64,000 nucleotides of DNA from Heligmosomoides polygyrus polygyrus. Taxonomy: Eukaryota; Nematoda; Chromadorea; Rhabditida; Heligmosomidae. The DNA is taken from positions 28,397,899 through 28,461,898 of the forward strand of contig OX377205.1 of NCBI GenBank assembly GCA_947396885.1. The letters run 5' to 3'. The notes below the pieces were generated by a model, which worked only from the letters and a program-made list of their open reading frames with translations, was not told the DNA's origin and did not search any database. A program made the translations under genes and the position numbers. The first letter of the stretch is position 1, and the number at the start of each line of letters is the position of its first letter. Below are positions 10,760 through 21,654 of this stretch, one piece after another.

Positions 10760-13700
10760 CAGGGTCAAGCTTGAGGTTCGGGAATCGAAGGGGGTCGTAC
10801 TGTGGCCTCGTCTGGAGGGGGGGGTCGTGCTCTTCCGGTTTTGGCAGAGGATTCTCTCTTATTCTTCAGGTTTTTTGGTGTTTTTTTTTCTTAATAAGTT
10901 GTTTTTTCCAGGAATGCTTACGAAGGTGTGGAGTCTCTCCTTCGTCACGCGAAGTTGTAAAAATTAATATAACAAGTTTCAAATAATGATTGTATTACTC
11001 GTTAGAAATAAAGATTTTCCGCCGGCAGATTTGGAGTCAACGAGAACTTTCCATTTTTCAGTTTTTTTCAGGAAGTCAAGGACGCAACAGTTTTCTGCCT
11101 GAACGAGCGACATCTACGTCCTAAATTGCAGTCTATAAAATTTGAAGTGTCAATTGCTAAGGAAAATTAAGCGCTTTCCCTACAAGATTTTTAAAGGCGC
11201 TCTTCGAAGCGATGACCGAATGGCAACCGAGGATGGACTTGTCACGGAGCTAATCTTCTCTCTTCTGCTGGAAACAGCATCAGAAAGTGAAGTTGTACCC
11301 AATAAAGTTTTAATCCACCGGTTGACACAAGGGAATAAAACGTGTTTTTGTGAGACAATCTTCTGTATAAACAGACGCTCCGATTTGTACCATTTGCCGA
11401 AAAAATTCGACACCGTTAATCACATGGAAGCCGCTATTTTTACAAGCTGCTTTTTAAAGCCTAGAACTCACACCTCTTGCAGTTTTGAAAACTGTGTGAA
11501 TTTTTCAGAGATGTCGCACAAACTCCGAAATATGGTAGGTTACGTGGAGCCATTGCGTTCTCCGATATCACCGATCGCCACTGAAGGACGGACTTCTTGC
11601 GGCAAAATAAAATTCTTCCTTCTGGAGGAAGAGCATCAGAGAGTGAAAACTGTACCATCTTAGAGTTCAAGATGTGATTAATATACAATCATAAACTAAG
11701 CTTCTTCGCAGCGATCTCCGATATGATTAGGGCTGACTGCATTTAAATTTTTCGCTTTTCAAGAAAAATTAATTAATTTTTACCTGAAGCAGATCACCCA
11801 CACAGTTGAAATCTTGCCACAAAAGTTTCAATTCTTGTTCAATGCACAGTGTAAAAATCATGGTTTTCTGAAACGAATAGACTGGATCGACCACTGGTCG
11901 ATATCGCACCGACGTCATGGGAGCGACGAAATTCGACGTTCACAAAAATGACTATAACTCGGTAAGTTTTCCACAATTTTAAAAAGCCAATGGCTTTTTA
12001 GAAACGACAAAAAAAGCTATTTCATACGGTGAAAATCGGTTTTCAAAAACTAGATCTTCATACGGGGCGGAGGCTTTCGATTTTTGAGCGAAAAAATTGA
12101 AGTGATTTTGTATAAACAATTATATCCCGGTAGGTTTTTCGAATTTTGAAAGATTTGATAGCTTTTTCAAAACTAGAGGAAAAGCGCTTTCAAACCATAT
12201 AGAAATTTCTTTTCATCAGGAAGGTCTTCATAGGGGGCGGTGGGGGTTCGATTTCTGGTCCATTGTTGCAGAAATACGTGCCAAAAATCGAACCCCCTCG
12301 CCCCGTATGAAGACCCCTTTTTTGAAAACCGGTTTTTATATAGAAAGAAAGCAGCTTTTCTCTATTTTTCAAAAAATAATAAGGATTTTCGAATTTCGGA
12401 AAGGGAACCGAGTTATGATCAAATTTGTGAAGAACTGCTCGTAGACTCTGCACCGTCGACACTGGAGTGATTTCATAAAAATGATCATAACTCCGTTCGT
12501 TTTTTGAAATTCAAAAATTTCAATTGCTTCTTAAAAAGTAGAGGTTATATGCTAACTGACCATGCATAAACCGTTATTCAAAAAGAAGGTCTTCATAGGG
12601 GGCGAGAGGGTTCGATTTTTGGCACGCATTTCTGCAACAATGGACCAGAAATCGAACCCCCACCGCCCCCTATGAAGACCTCCCTGCTGAAAACGAATTT
12701 CTACATGGTTCGAAAACGCGTTTCCTCCAGTTTTCAAAAAGCAATTGGGATTTTTAGATTTCAAAAAATGAACCGAGTTATGATCAATTTTGTGAAGCCG
12801 TAACCAGAGGAGTTGGTCGGCCCATCACCGGAGTCATTGGAGTGATTTCACAAAAAAATGTCCATAACTCGGTTTGTTTTTTGGAATTCAAAAATCCCAA
12901 TTGCTTTTCGAAAACTAGAAAAAATGCGCTTTCGAAATATGTAGAAATTTGTTTACAACAGGGAGGTTTTCATAGGGGGCGGTGGGGTCGATTTCTGGTC
13001 GATTTTTGCCAAAAAGCGACCAGAAATCGAACCCCCCTCGCCCCCTATGAAAACCTCTATTTTGAAAGACGATTTATGCATGGTCAGTTAGCATATTTCC
13101 CCTACTTTTCAAAAAGTAATTGGGATTTTTGAATTTCGAAAAACGAACGGAGTTATGATCATTTATATGAAATCACTCCAGTGTCGATGGTGCAGAGTCT
13201 ACGAGCAGTTCTTCACAAATTTGATCATAACTTGGTTAAGTTTTTGAAATTCGAAAACTTCAATTGCTTTTTGAAAAAAGAGAAAAGATGCTTTTTTCCA
13301 TGTAGAAACCGGTTTTCAAAAAAGGGGTCTTCATACGGGGCGAGGGGGTTCGATTTTTGGCACGTATTTCTGCAACAATGGACCAGAAATCGAACCCCAC
13401 CGCCCCCTATGAAGACCTCCCTGATGAAAACCAATTTTTACATGATTCGAAAGCGCTTTTTCTCTAGTTTCCAAATAAATATTGGCTTTTGCAAAACTCG
13501 AAAACCTTACCGAGTTACGATTACTTACTCAATATCACTTCAATTTTTTTCGCGCAAAAATCGAAGTCCTCCGCCCCCTTTGAAGATCTAGTTTTTGAAA
13601 ACCAATTTTCACACCGTATAAAATAGCTTTTCTTTCGGTTTTTAATAAGTTGTTGGCTTTCTAAAATTGTGGAAAACTTACCGAGTTATAGTTATTTTTG

Positions 13701-14850
13701 CGAATGTCGAATTTCGTCGCTCCTATGACGACGGTGCCATATCGATCAGAGGTCGATACAATCTATTCGTTTCAGAAAACCATGGTTTTTACAGTGTGCA
13801 TTGAACAAGACTTGATACTTTTTGTGGCAAGATTTCAACTGTGTGGGTGATCTGCATCAGGTAAATATTAATTAATTTTTCTTGAAAAGCGAAAAAAATG
13901 CGATCAGCCCTAATCATATCGGAGATCGCTGCGGAGAAGCTCAGATTTTTACTGTGTAATACTCATGACTTAAAAATCTATGAAGCACAATTTCACTCTC
14001 GCGTGTTCTTTCCTTGAGAAGATTGAAAAATTTTCTGCGAGAAGACCACCCTCAGTCTCCATCGATGATGTCGGCGAACGCAATGGCTCCACGTAACCTA
14101 CCATATTTCGGCGTTTGTTCAACGTCTCTGAAAAATTTACAGAGTTTTTAAAGCAATAAGAAGTGTGGATTCTACGCTTTAAAAAGCAGGATCCATGCTT
14201 CCATGTGATTAACGGTGTCGAAAATTTTCGGCAAATGACACAAATCGGAGCGTCTGTTCATACAAAGGATCGTTTCAGAAAAACAGGTTTTATTGCCATG
14301 CGTCAAACGAGGGCTTAAAATTTTATTGGGTACAACTTCACTTTCTGATGCTGTTTCCAGCAGAAGAGAGAAAATTAGTTCCGTGACAAGTCCATCCTCC
14401 GGTTGTCATTCCGTCATCGCTTCCGAGAGTGTCTAAAAAATGTTGTGGATATTCCGTGTTCACGAGATGCTCAGAAGGCCTGAAAAGTTGAACTCGTTGT
14501 GATTAATTCGACAACTGCTCTCAAGAGTGCTTTATTTTCAACTGTAAACAAACAAAATATTATTATCAGAAGATTACATACACAAAACCTTTATCAGCGT
14601 TTTTTCTAACAAATTGCTAAATCAAACAGTTGCCCTCTTTCTTGAGCTAATCTGATACAGTCGACGCTGCATCTGGAAAGAAGGACCTATTAAAGGGTAC
14701 AAAAATTGCATAGAAATTTTTAAAAAGTCAATGGGGATAGGAAATAAAACGGTGGTCTACACAAGGGGGGAGGGTCGTACCAGATATGCTCTGGGAAGGG
14801 GGGGGGGGTCGTAAATTTTCGGCAAAAATCGAACCCCACGCTTGACCCTG
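10760..14850. mobile_element. Giant palindromic hAT-like non-autonomous element, copy 1 (4.1 kb)
   Basis: The ends read CAGGGTCAAGC and GCTTGACCCTG, the CAGGG start and 8-bp TSD being hAT-like. Nearly the whole element is an inverted repeat with its axis near 12825. For example, sequence at 11211-11330 recurs inverted at 14300-14410, and 11870-11960 recurs inverted at 13690-13790. No transposase was recognised. Four GC-rich hairpin modules (near 12236, 12596, 12971 and 13332) lie in the middle at about 360-375-bp spacing. Runs of G followed by TCGTA lie near both ends on the same strand. A related copy is at 60170-63502. Confidence 0.85.
12225..13425. repeat. Four-fold array of hairpin modules
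   Basis: Each module reads roughly TTCATAGGGGGCGG, then TTCGATTTCTGG or its partner, then an inverted GCCCCCTATGAAGA. Modules start near 12230, 12590, 12965 and 13325. Between them AT-rich spacers carry TGATCATAACTCGG-type boxes in alternating orientation. The array is both tandem (about 365 bp) and inverted. Confidence 0.8.
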
Positions 14851-14858
14851 CCTTGAAG

Positions 14859-15010
14859 CCACGTCCTATGTGCCTTGACATGCGGCAGGACCACCTCGTC
14901 TCCTGCACCGCACAGAAATCAACTCTTCTACGCTCCAGTGCTTCTACCAACTCGCACGAGCGGCCCGTCAGTACCCACATTCAGCGTTGTTACGCGGGTT
15001 CTGCTTACGT
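14859..15010 (-). pseudogene. N-terminal piece of the interrupted RTE endonuclease
   Basis: On the minus strand this reads LNVGTLTGRSCELVEALERR, then RRVDFCAVQETRW (the family's first catalytic Glu in QETRW), then IGRGFKA. It then runs into the palindromic insertion. The reading resumes at 10751 with VLCESPRTTSGVG. Confidence 0.85.
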
Positions 15011-15298
15011 TACGGGACTTTCGGACTAGCTCAGTTGCCCCTGATGCCGTCCTCGCACCAGGGACCTTCGCATACTTCTCTCACTCGCCGGGCTTTGCGA
15101 GTACGCGTCGGCTCCCGCGGACGCCGTAGCATTATCTCGAAAAACATGAAACATACACCCATACGATGTGACATTGGGTTGTTCGTAGGCCGGCCTGTCA
15201 CCAGGGCCTGTCGCCTGCATTCGAATGTCCGTGCTTGGCTTAGCTCGCAGAAGCGAGCAGTTTCCAGTGGCACCACGAGGAGGAACGGACATCGCCAC

Positions 15299-15316
15299 CA
15301 AATGCTTCAGCACATC
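15299..15316. repeat. 18-bp TSD of the nested RTE, right copy
   Basis: Identical to 8041-8058. On the minus strand it encodes DVLKHL of the CR1 linker region. Confidence 0.9.
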
Positions 15317-15830
15317 ATTGTGATCAAAAGCGATATTCTCGAACTTATGGCTGTTGAGCAATCCACTAGAGGAAAAACGTTGATTATAATCACTCGCATT
15401 TCCGGTGGTAAACACACTAGAAAAATATTTTGCAAATGCTTCTGCTTTTTGCTTGTCAGTTACGAACACACTGCCATTTTCATCCTCAAGGGTCGGGAGT
15501 TTCCCACATCCCTTCATCTTACTGCGAACAAACTCGAAAAATTGTTTAGTGGACGACTTTCTTGCTAATCTTCTTTCACAGTTAGCATAGAATTTCTTAA
15601 TGTGAAAGTTAATATCGGAGCACACTTTTTTTATAGAGCGCAGAAGATGGGGAAGCCTCGTCTTCTGGTTCAAAAGGTTTAGAATGTGCTATGGATACCT
15701 TGTCCTTTTTCTACTAGAATAACACAGAGGAACACATTTTTTGAACCCCTCCTGCATTACTGCACAAAACCTCATGTATAGGTCATCAATAGATTTAAAG
15801 CCATCAAAAAACTCATCAGTTTATACACGC
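15317..15830 (-). pseudogene. CR1-like linker between endonuclease and RT
   Basis: The minus-strand frame 15026-15673 reads NQKTRLPHLLRSIKKVC, CERRLARKSSTKQFFEFVRS, LPTLEDENGSVFVTDKQKAE and FAKYFSSVFTTGN. These are typical of the region between the endonuclease and RT in CR1/Jockey-like pol proteins. The residues encoded left of 15298 in that frame are RTE 5' UTR read through by chance. Confidence 0.8.
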
Positions 15831-15878
15831 GAGGTAAAGATTTAGGCTAGTAAAGTCGGTTTTGAAAAAATTCGGCAT

Positions 15879-15931
15879 AGGTAGTAGTTGAGGAGGTTTA
15901 TACGTAGTATAAACCTCCTCAACTACTACCT
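15879..15931. repeat. Perfect 25-bp stem hairpin with 3-base loop
   Basis: 15879-15903 and 15907-15931 are exact reverse complements around the loop GTA. It sits only 4 bases from a second, longer hairpin. Confidence 0.9.
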
Positions 15932-15935
15932 CCCC

Positions 15936-16020
15936 CTTGAGTTCCGCTGTACTACTTGGAACGTATAAACATACTTGGAACGTATGTTTATACGTTCCAA
16001 GTAGTACAGCGGAACTCAAG
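15936..16020. repeat. Perfect 39-bp stem hairpin
   Basis: 15936-15974 pairs exactly with 15982-16020, leaving a 7-base loop (TTGGAAC). The loop region repeats TACTTGGAACGTAT from the left arm, which suggests template switching. It lies where the CR1 endonuclease C-terminus should be. Confidence 0.9.
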
Positions 16021-16091
16021 CATCATATGGTCTGAGGTATAGAATGGAGGAAGATATAAAACATCGGTACAGACGTGGGGAGATGACATTA

Positions 16092-16640
16092 TTAAGCCAA
16101 GAATAGCGTTCCCACGAGTAGGTTCGTAACACATTGAACAAGATTGCAACTATCAACGAAGTTAACAAAAGAGGCAGATGGTAAATTACGCGGCCTCTCA
16201 TTCACCCAGTCATAGTCCAAATTGAAATCTCCAAGAAGAACTAGCCCTGAACTCACAGAGCACAAGCTGCTTAGCGAGTCAAAGAGCTGTTCGTCATCGT
16301 GGCAGGGTGCGCTGGGTGGCCTATAGACATGAATGTGTCTGGTGGGACAAGCAAACTCAGGACCTATTAGATCCAGGCAAAGAAATTCGGAATAGAAATG
16401 TGGTTGCTTGACGCAAATGGTATCTCTACATATACAACATACACCGCCACCTTTACCAATTTTTCGGCCATTTGTAATGATCACAAAAGGAAGTCCACCA
16501 AGGACTTCACTATCTCTAATATTTTCCGAGAGCCACGTTTCAGTTATGAAAACAATGTCCGAATCATATGTGGAGAGAAAGTGATGGAGGTGGTGTAGCT
16601 TATTTACAATACTTCTCGCATTAAACAAGAAACACCTCAA
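16092..16640 (-). pseudogene. CR1-like AP endonuclease, C-terminally cut
   Basis: This reads FLFNARSIVNKLHHLHHFL, DIVFITETWLSENI (catalytic Glu in TETW), GGGVCCICRD, HIHVYRPPSAP (the YRPPS box), LVLLGDFNLDYDW (the GDFN box with catalytic Asp and Asn) and then a Cys/Asn region. The expected C-terminal SDH box is absent because the homology ends at about 16090. Confidence 0.85.
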
Positions 16641-16689
16641 GACTGGGAAGATACCATGAGAGGATGCCGTTTCCCGAGCTAAGCCCAGA

Positions 16690-17340
16690 TCTTAGATCTT
16701 TGACGTTTGCTAGACCACCTCGATACACAACCCATTCTTTGCACTTAGGTTCGCTGTTGCGTTTACAAGTTTTGGCGTAGCTCGTATTCTCTCTTGCGCT
16801 CCTCCGGAGTCATACTCCCGCGTATGAATACGCCATCAAGCTCCGAGGAGCGCAACAGTCGAGCATTCGCGAGCACAGTATGTTAGTGGGATTTAGAAGG
16901 TAGCAGTAACTCTACCAATCTAGGTCGCGCACCTTCCAATTTACCCATTCTATAAATTTCTACCGGTCGGCACTCCACTTTTAGCACGTCCAGAATGCTT
17001 CCGACCTTCTCCTCAAGCTCTTTCTGCTTAAGCGAAGGCTTCATATGTGCGGCCGACTCCGGTAGCCCACTGATAACGACACTGCGACCTCGCTTGTCCT
17101 CTTCTACCGCCTTCGATCTCTTGGAAGTTTGGTTTTCAACACCTGCAGCATTTGATCTATTTTTGGATAATTATTTTCAGCTATAATAAGATCTAAATAT
17201 TCGAACGCAATCATCGAGGAATGCTCAGCGTTAACACCACTACTAGGACTAACAGTTTCTGTAGTGCTCAAGCTAGGGCCTTCGACTTGACTAGAAGTGA
17301 GGCCCGCATTCAGTGGAGTTTTGCGATATGGTCTTCGCAT
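16690..17340 (-). pseudogene. CR1-like ORF1 remnant
   Basis: The minus-strand frame 17104-17340 begins MRRPYRKTPLNAGL. The following part reads GRSVVISGLPES, LEEKVGSILDVLKVECRPVE, IYRMGKLEGARPRLV and, after breaks, a stretch ending NSEPKCKEWVVYRGGLANV. This pattern recurs in ORF1 proteins of nematode CR1-like elements, probably as a nucleic-acid-binding fold. Frame breaks occur near 16890 and 16790. Confidence 0.7.
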
Positions 17341-18055
17341 GACCGATCACTGGAGAAAAACAGTCAATACACAATGCGAAAAGTTATCCAATGTTAAATG
17401 AGGATTTGAAGAAAAACGATAAGCTACGATAGAATGGCGACACTAACTACTGAAGTGACGACAAGTGTGACAGTAGTACCTGGAGCCTGAAGTATCTGAG
17501 TAGCTTTAACTCGAAGTTGAAGTGGTATGACAATACATGTTCAGTTCACTTTCCTAGCGGTGACTGCCCATAACAAATTCCAATTCGAATCGAAATCCGT
17601 TTTAATATTAGTCGACTTTTGCGACTCCTCGAATTTTGATTTCGAATAACATTGTATCGCAAAATAAGAAGTTATGAATGAAAATTCAAACATGTTATTA
17701 GAATAATTATTCGAATTCGATTATTCAAGCGTGTGTAAATGTCACCTTGCAGAGTATAATCTACAGCTATTGTTTTTGAGCATAATTGTCTCGATTTTGT
17801 AGCAAGAATATTGCTCTCCTGCTCATACTTAATAGAAACAAAGCCAATGAAATATCGTTATAAACTTTTCTGCAGCAAGTCTTGAACTTCCCTCCGATGT
17901 GCAAATAGCTTAAAAATTGCTCTCCAGAAAACATGGTAGAAGAAGGAGACCGATTACCAAAGACGGTAACGGGGCGGATGAAAACTTGAAACTTGCAAGG
18001 CTATTCTTATGGTGTATTGTATGTGTTACTGTTGTAATTGTTATTGCCTTTCCTC
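17341..18055. other. No gene; TCGAA-rich AT stretch
   Basis: 17580-17740 is rich in ATTCGAAT/TCGAATT words, a style repeated at 59578-59696, which suggests ends of an unrecognised DNA transposon. No coding signal was accepted. Confidence 0.4.
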
Positions 18056-18196
18056 TAAGGCATATGTCATGCCACCGCTCACCCCGAGCAAAGCCTTATG
18101 ATAAGATCCCATATCGATCGCACGAAGCGAAGAGTCAATATGGGGGCCTATCATTAGGCTTCGCTCGGGGTGAGCGATGGTATGACATAGGCCTAA
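18056..18196. mobile_element. Palindromic PIF/Harbinger-like MITE, copy 1
   Basis: The element (18059-18193, 135 bp) begins GGCATATGTCATGCC and ends GGTATGACATAGGCC, flanked on both sides by TAA. The arms (about 60 bp each) are near-perfect inverted repeats including CGCTCACCCCGAGC. A TAA/TTA TSD with GGCC ends is the PIF/Harbinger pattern. A second copy lies inside an intron at 47767-47895. Confidence 0.85.
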
Positions 18197-18430
18197 CAGA
18201 AGTTCCACCAAAGGAGTACATTTTCCAGTCACTTTCTTTATCAGAGGTCGTACAAAAAACATCTAGAAAATTCTGTTAGGAGGTATCTGTGACTTGTGAG
18301 AGGAAAATTCTTCAAGCAGATAACCTTTAGGGCAATTCAAAACTGGCGACTCTAGGGCGTGAAGGAAACTACTGGAGAATCAGATAAACTGGATCGTGAA
18401 ATAAAACGTCGCATTCCTAAACTTCTAAAC

Positions 18431-18438
18431 ATTATAAC
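18431..18438. repeat. 8-bp target sequence, copy 1 of 3
   Basis: ATTATAAC. Further copies lie at the central junction near 19835-19842 (ATTATAAC) and at 21299-21306 (ATTCTAAC). Confidence 0.85.
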
Positions 18439-21298
18439 CAGGGATGTGCGGAAATTTTTCTGGAAAAATCGGAAGACGAAAGTCGGAACGGAAACGCTCA
18501 AAAATGGCCGGAAACCGGAATACGAAACGCGAAAACGGAAATGACATATGCTCGCCATTTTTCAAAAGTGCATCTGAAACGGCATCAGAAGCGGCTTCTA
18601 TTGCACTTTTTCTTGCTCAGAACTTTGAGCAGCAAAATATTCCACAGTTTAAAGCTCATTCTCGTCATAGCATAACATAACGAAGCGTGAATTCATAATA
18701 TTGATATGATAACCTAAAGAGCAATGAACAAAACAAATTCAGGGTCTTTCTCAATATTTCTCAATATTTTAGCATGCAGTCTTTCTATATCTAGTTACTG
18801 CGACGGGTTTTTTGCTGACTATTTTGAAGCTGGTATTTTTGAACGGTAGACTTAACCGACTCAACACTTGAGGTTACTTACAGACCCGCATTTAAAAAAA
18901 AAACTGACTCGGGTGAAGTCTAGAACTGGAGTAGCCAAATAATTATTTTCTGACCAGGAAAGAGATTGCTCTCAACACTTTTAGAAACCTGTGCGATCAT
19001 GGACGGCGTGGTGACTGCACAGAAATCTGCATGCTCAACAAAAGCAGTTACATTGTAATCACCAAAACTAGAACTCAGAATTCATTCTGGGATCTAAGAT
19101 GATAACTGGATGACTTACCAGTCATTGTAACACTCTCAAGGAATATTCCGTCTGTTCTAGCCTAGGAACCCTACGCCCAATGTGACACAGCTGGACACTT
19201 CCTAGATGGTTCTCGAAGCAATAGTTTTGCGAATTCGATAGGTCACCAAACTAGTTAACCAAAATCACAACTCATGGTAGGTATTCGTTATGCTTCGTTT
19301 AAAATGAACTGCATAACTCCATAACTACTGATGTAATATTGGTGCAGACAACTGACACAATCCTCACTGATCCCTTTGTTTCATGATACTGCGCTGTATG
19401 CTTGCAAAGTTTTTGAAGCTATTTGTAACTAATGGATCAATAATTTTATGACCATTCAAATGTTGTGTGCGTTTTCCTAGCATACAATGCATACATAGCT
19501 CTTGTGGCACATTAATTTTGCCCCGCACCCAGCCGTTGCCGTTTTTGAGTTATCTTTTTGGTAGTCAAACCAATTTTAAGAATATTAATACTGAGACTAT
19601 ACGATAATTGTAAGAGAAATACTGTCAAACAGTATTTCTCTCACAATTATATGAAGGAGAGGTTTTTAATTGATAAAATGATTGTGCTCAATAGAAAACT
19701 GTGAAACAGTTCCCATTTCCGTTTCCGCTTTCCGGTCCAAAAATAGGCGGAACACAGAACGGAACAGAAGAGCTCAAAATGGCCGGAAACCGGAATTCGG
19801 AACACGGAAACGAAAATTTCGCACATCCCTGATTATAACCAAGGATGTGCGGAATTTTCGTGCTCCGAATTCCGTTTCCGGCCATTTCGAACTCTTCTAT
19901 TCCGTTCCGTGTTCCGCCTGTTTTTGGGCCTGAAGGCGGAGACGGAAATGGGCACTGTTCCAAACTAGTTTTCTATTGAACACAGTCAGCTTACCAATTA
20001 AAAACGTTCTCCTTCATATAATTGTGTGAAAAATACTGTCTGACAACTCTAGTATTAATATTCCTGAAACTGGTTAGACTACTAACGAAAGCACTCAAAA
20101 TGCCGACGGCTGGGTGCGGGGCAAAATTAGTCTTCCACAACGGCTATATATGCATCGCATGCTAAGGAAATGCATTCAACATTTGAATTATCATAAGAGT
20201 TCTTTATTCATTAGTTACAAATAGCTACGAAAACTTTGTAACCATATAGCGCAGTATCATGAAACAAAGGGTTCAGTGAAGGTTGTAGCATGCGGTTGTC
20301 TGCTTCAAGATTACATCATTGTTTCTGATCAGAAGTGCTAATTTCAATTTTTAATTTCGTTAAGGTGATATTCGTTCATATGGAGCCGTTCGATTCGTTT
20401 TTTCCAATTTTTTTTTGTAATGAAGCATCACGAATATCTAACATGAGATGTTAATTTGATTGAATATGTTTGTTACTTATTATTGAATTCTATCACAAAA
20501 GTATTGCTTCGAGAACCATCTAGGAACTGTCCAGCTGTGTCACTTTGGGCGTGGGGTTTCTAGGACGCACAGACTGAATAATCATGGAAGTGTGGACCCA
20601 TCATGACTAATCACTCATCCAGTTATCATCCTTGATCAAAGAATGAATTCTGAGCACTACTTTTGGTGATTACAAAGTAGCTGTTAATCTTAAGTATACA
20701 GATATCTGTGCAGTCATCACGCCGTCCATGATGCCACGGGTTTCTAAAAGTGTTGAGAAGAACCTCTTTCCTGGTTGGAAAATGATCTAGGTGGCTACTC
20801 CAGTTTTAAACTTTACCCGAGTCGGTTTTCTAATGTGGGTCTGTAAGAAACCTCAAGTGGTTAAGTCGGTTAAGTCTACCGTTCAGAAAATATCACCTTC
20901 AAAAAAGTCAGCAAAAAACCCGTCGCAGAAGCTAGATATAGAAAGACTGCATGCTAAAGTAGTCAGAAATAATGAGATAAGACCCTGAATTTGTTTCATT
21001 TATTGCTCTAGCCATAGCTAAAAGGATGTCATAACATATTATGAATTCATGCTTCCTTATGTTATGTTATGATGAGGATGAGCATTTTACTGTGGAAGAT
21101 TCTGTGATCGCAAAGGTCTGAGCAAGAAAGGTTCAATAAAAGCCGCTTCTGACGCTGTTCCAGAAGCTCTTTTGAAAAAACGGCGAACATGTGTCGTTCC
21201 GTTTCCGCGTTTCGTATTTCGGTTTCCGGCCATTTTTGGGCGATTCCGTTCCGTTTTTCGTCTTCCGCTTTTCCATAAAAAATTTCCTCACATCCCTG
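18439..21298. mobile_element. Inverted pair of hAT-like elements sharing a target site
   Basis: Two related elements of about 1.4 kb each lie head to head, forming a 2.86-kb palindrome with its axis near 19840. Outer ends are CAGGGATGTGCGG (left) and CTCACATCCCTG (right). The inner ends (CACATCCCTG and CAAGGATGTG) meet across an ATTATAAC that equals the outer TSD. Subterminal GAAACGGAAAC/CCGTTTCCG-type words are repeated. Paired internal landmarks include 18770-18870 with its inverse at 20870-20960. A 22-bp-stem hairpin lies at 19604-19650. No transposase is visible. Confidence 0.8.
19604..19650. repeat. 22-bp-stem hairpin inside hAT-like element
   Basis: 19604-19625 pairs with 19629-19650 with a single mismatch and a 3-base CAA loop. 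Confidence 0.85.
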
Positions 21299-21654
21299 AT
21301 TCTAACTCACTAGGCTTAGAACCTAAAAAAGAACTTAAGGAACTGTGAATGTCAAAAGGACGGTTCTATGCTACCTTATAGGAAGGCAGCGGGCGCTTAT
21401 TTGCATGGGTTCATACGTTTAGGAACAACATTTGAAGAGAATATAATGCTATCAAAAAAAAATTAATGGAGTGAGATCTGATTATCTTGGAGACTTAACG
21501 AGCCAGCTGTGAAACAAGGAGTGTAAAAGCCTTAATCAAGAAGGAGAGAAGTCTGAAGAACAATTACGCTGTACGACCCAAAAATCCTAAATGGATTGTC
21601 GTAAAGGGTTCCCTAATTGGCCGTGAATCGTAAAGTCGCAACTCGTAACTAAGG

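Larger units (their letters stand above)
8059..15298 (-). mobile_element. Full-length RTE element, interrupted by a palindromic transposon
   Basis: Without the 4.1-kb insertion the element is about 3.1 kb, the usual length of a full RTE. Read on the minus strand, it has a 5' UTR (about 15010-15298), an endonuclease that begins near 15005 and resumes after the insertion at 10751, a reverse transcriptase, and a short C-terminal region that ends near 8075. The 3' end is a GAA repeat of about seven units (TTC on the plus strand, 8059-8078) directly next to the TSD. A second copy lies at 52630-54190 and a decayed one at 1-850. It is disabled by the insertion, by a frameshift and TAG stop near 8880, and by a mutated YADD. 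Confidence 0.9.
6955..17340 (-). mobile_element. CR1-like non-LTR retrotransposon, split by nested insertions
   Basis: Read right to left, the element has an ORF1-type region (16690-17340), an AP endonuclease (16092-16640), a linker region (15317-15830) and a reverse transcriptase (about 6960-8041). An 18-bp sequence (8041-8058 and 15299-15316) marks where the RTE element inserted. Joining across it continues the CR1 reading DVLKHL-LALK. The endonuclease C-terminus is missing and two perfect hairpins sit in its place (15879-16020). Several frameshifts and stops make it a fossil. It is the oldest layer of the nest. Confidence 0.85.

Noticed and set aside
17917..18279. 120-codon frame with a hydrophobic segment (LFLWCIVCVTVVIVIAFPL)
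   Set aside because: The second half is the palindromic MITE and there is no Met-initiated start or splice context.
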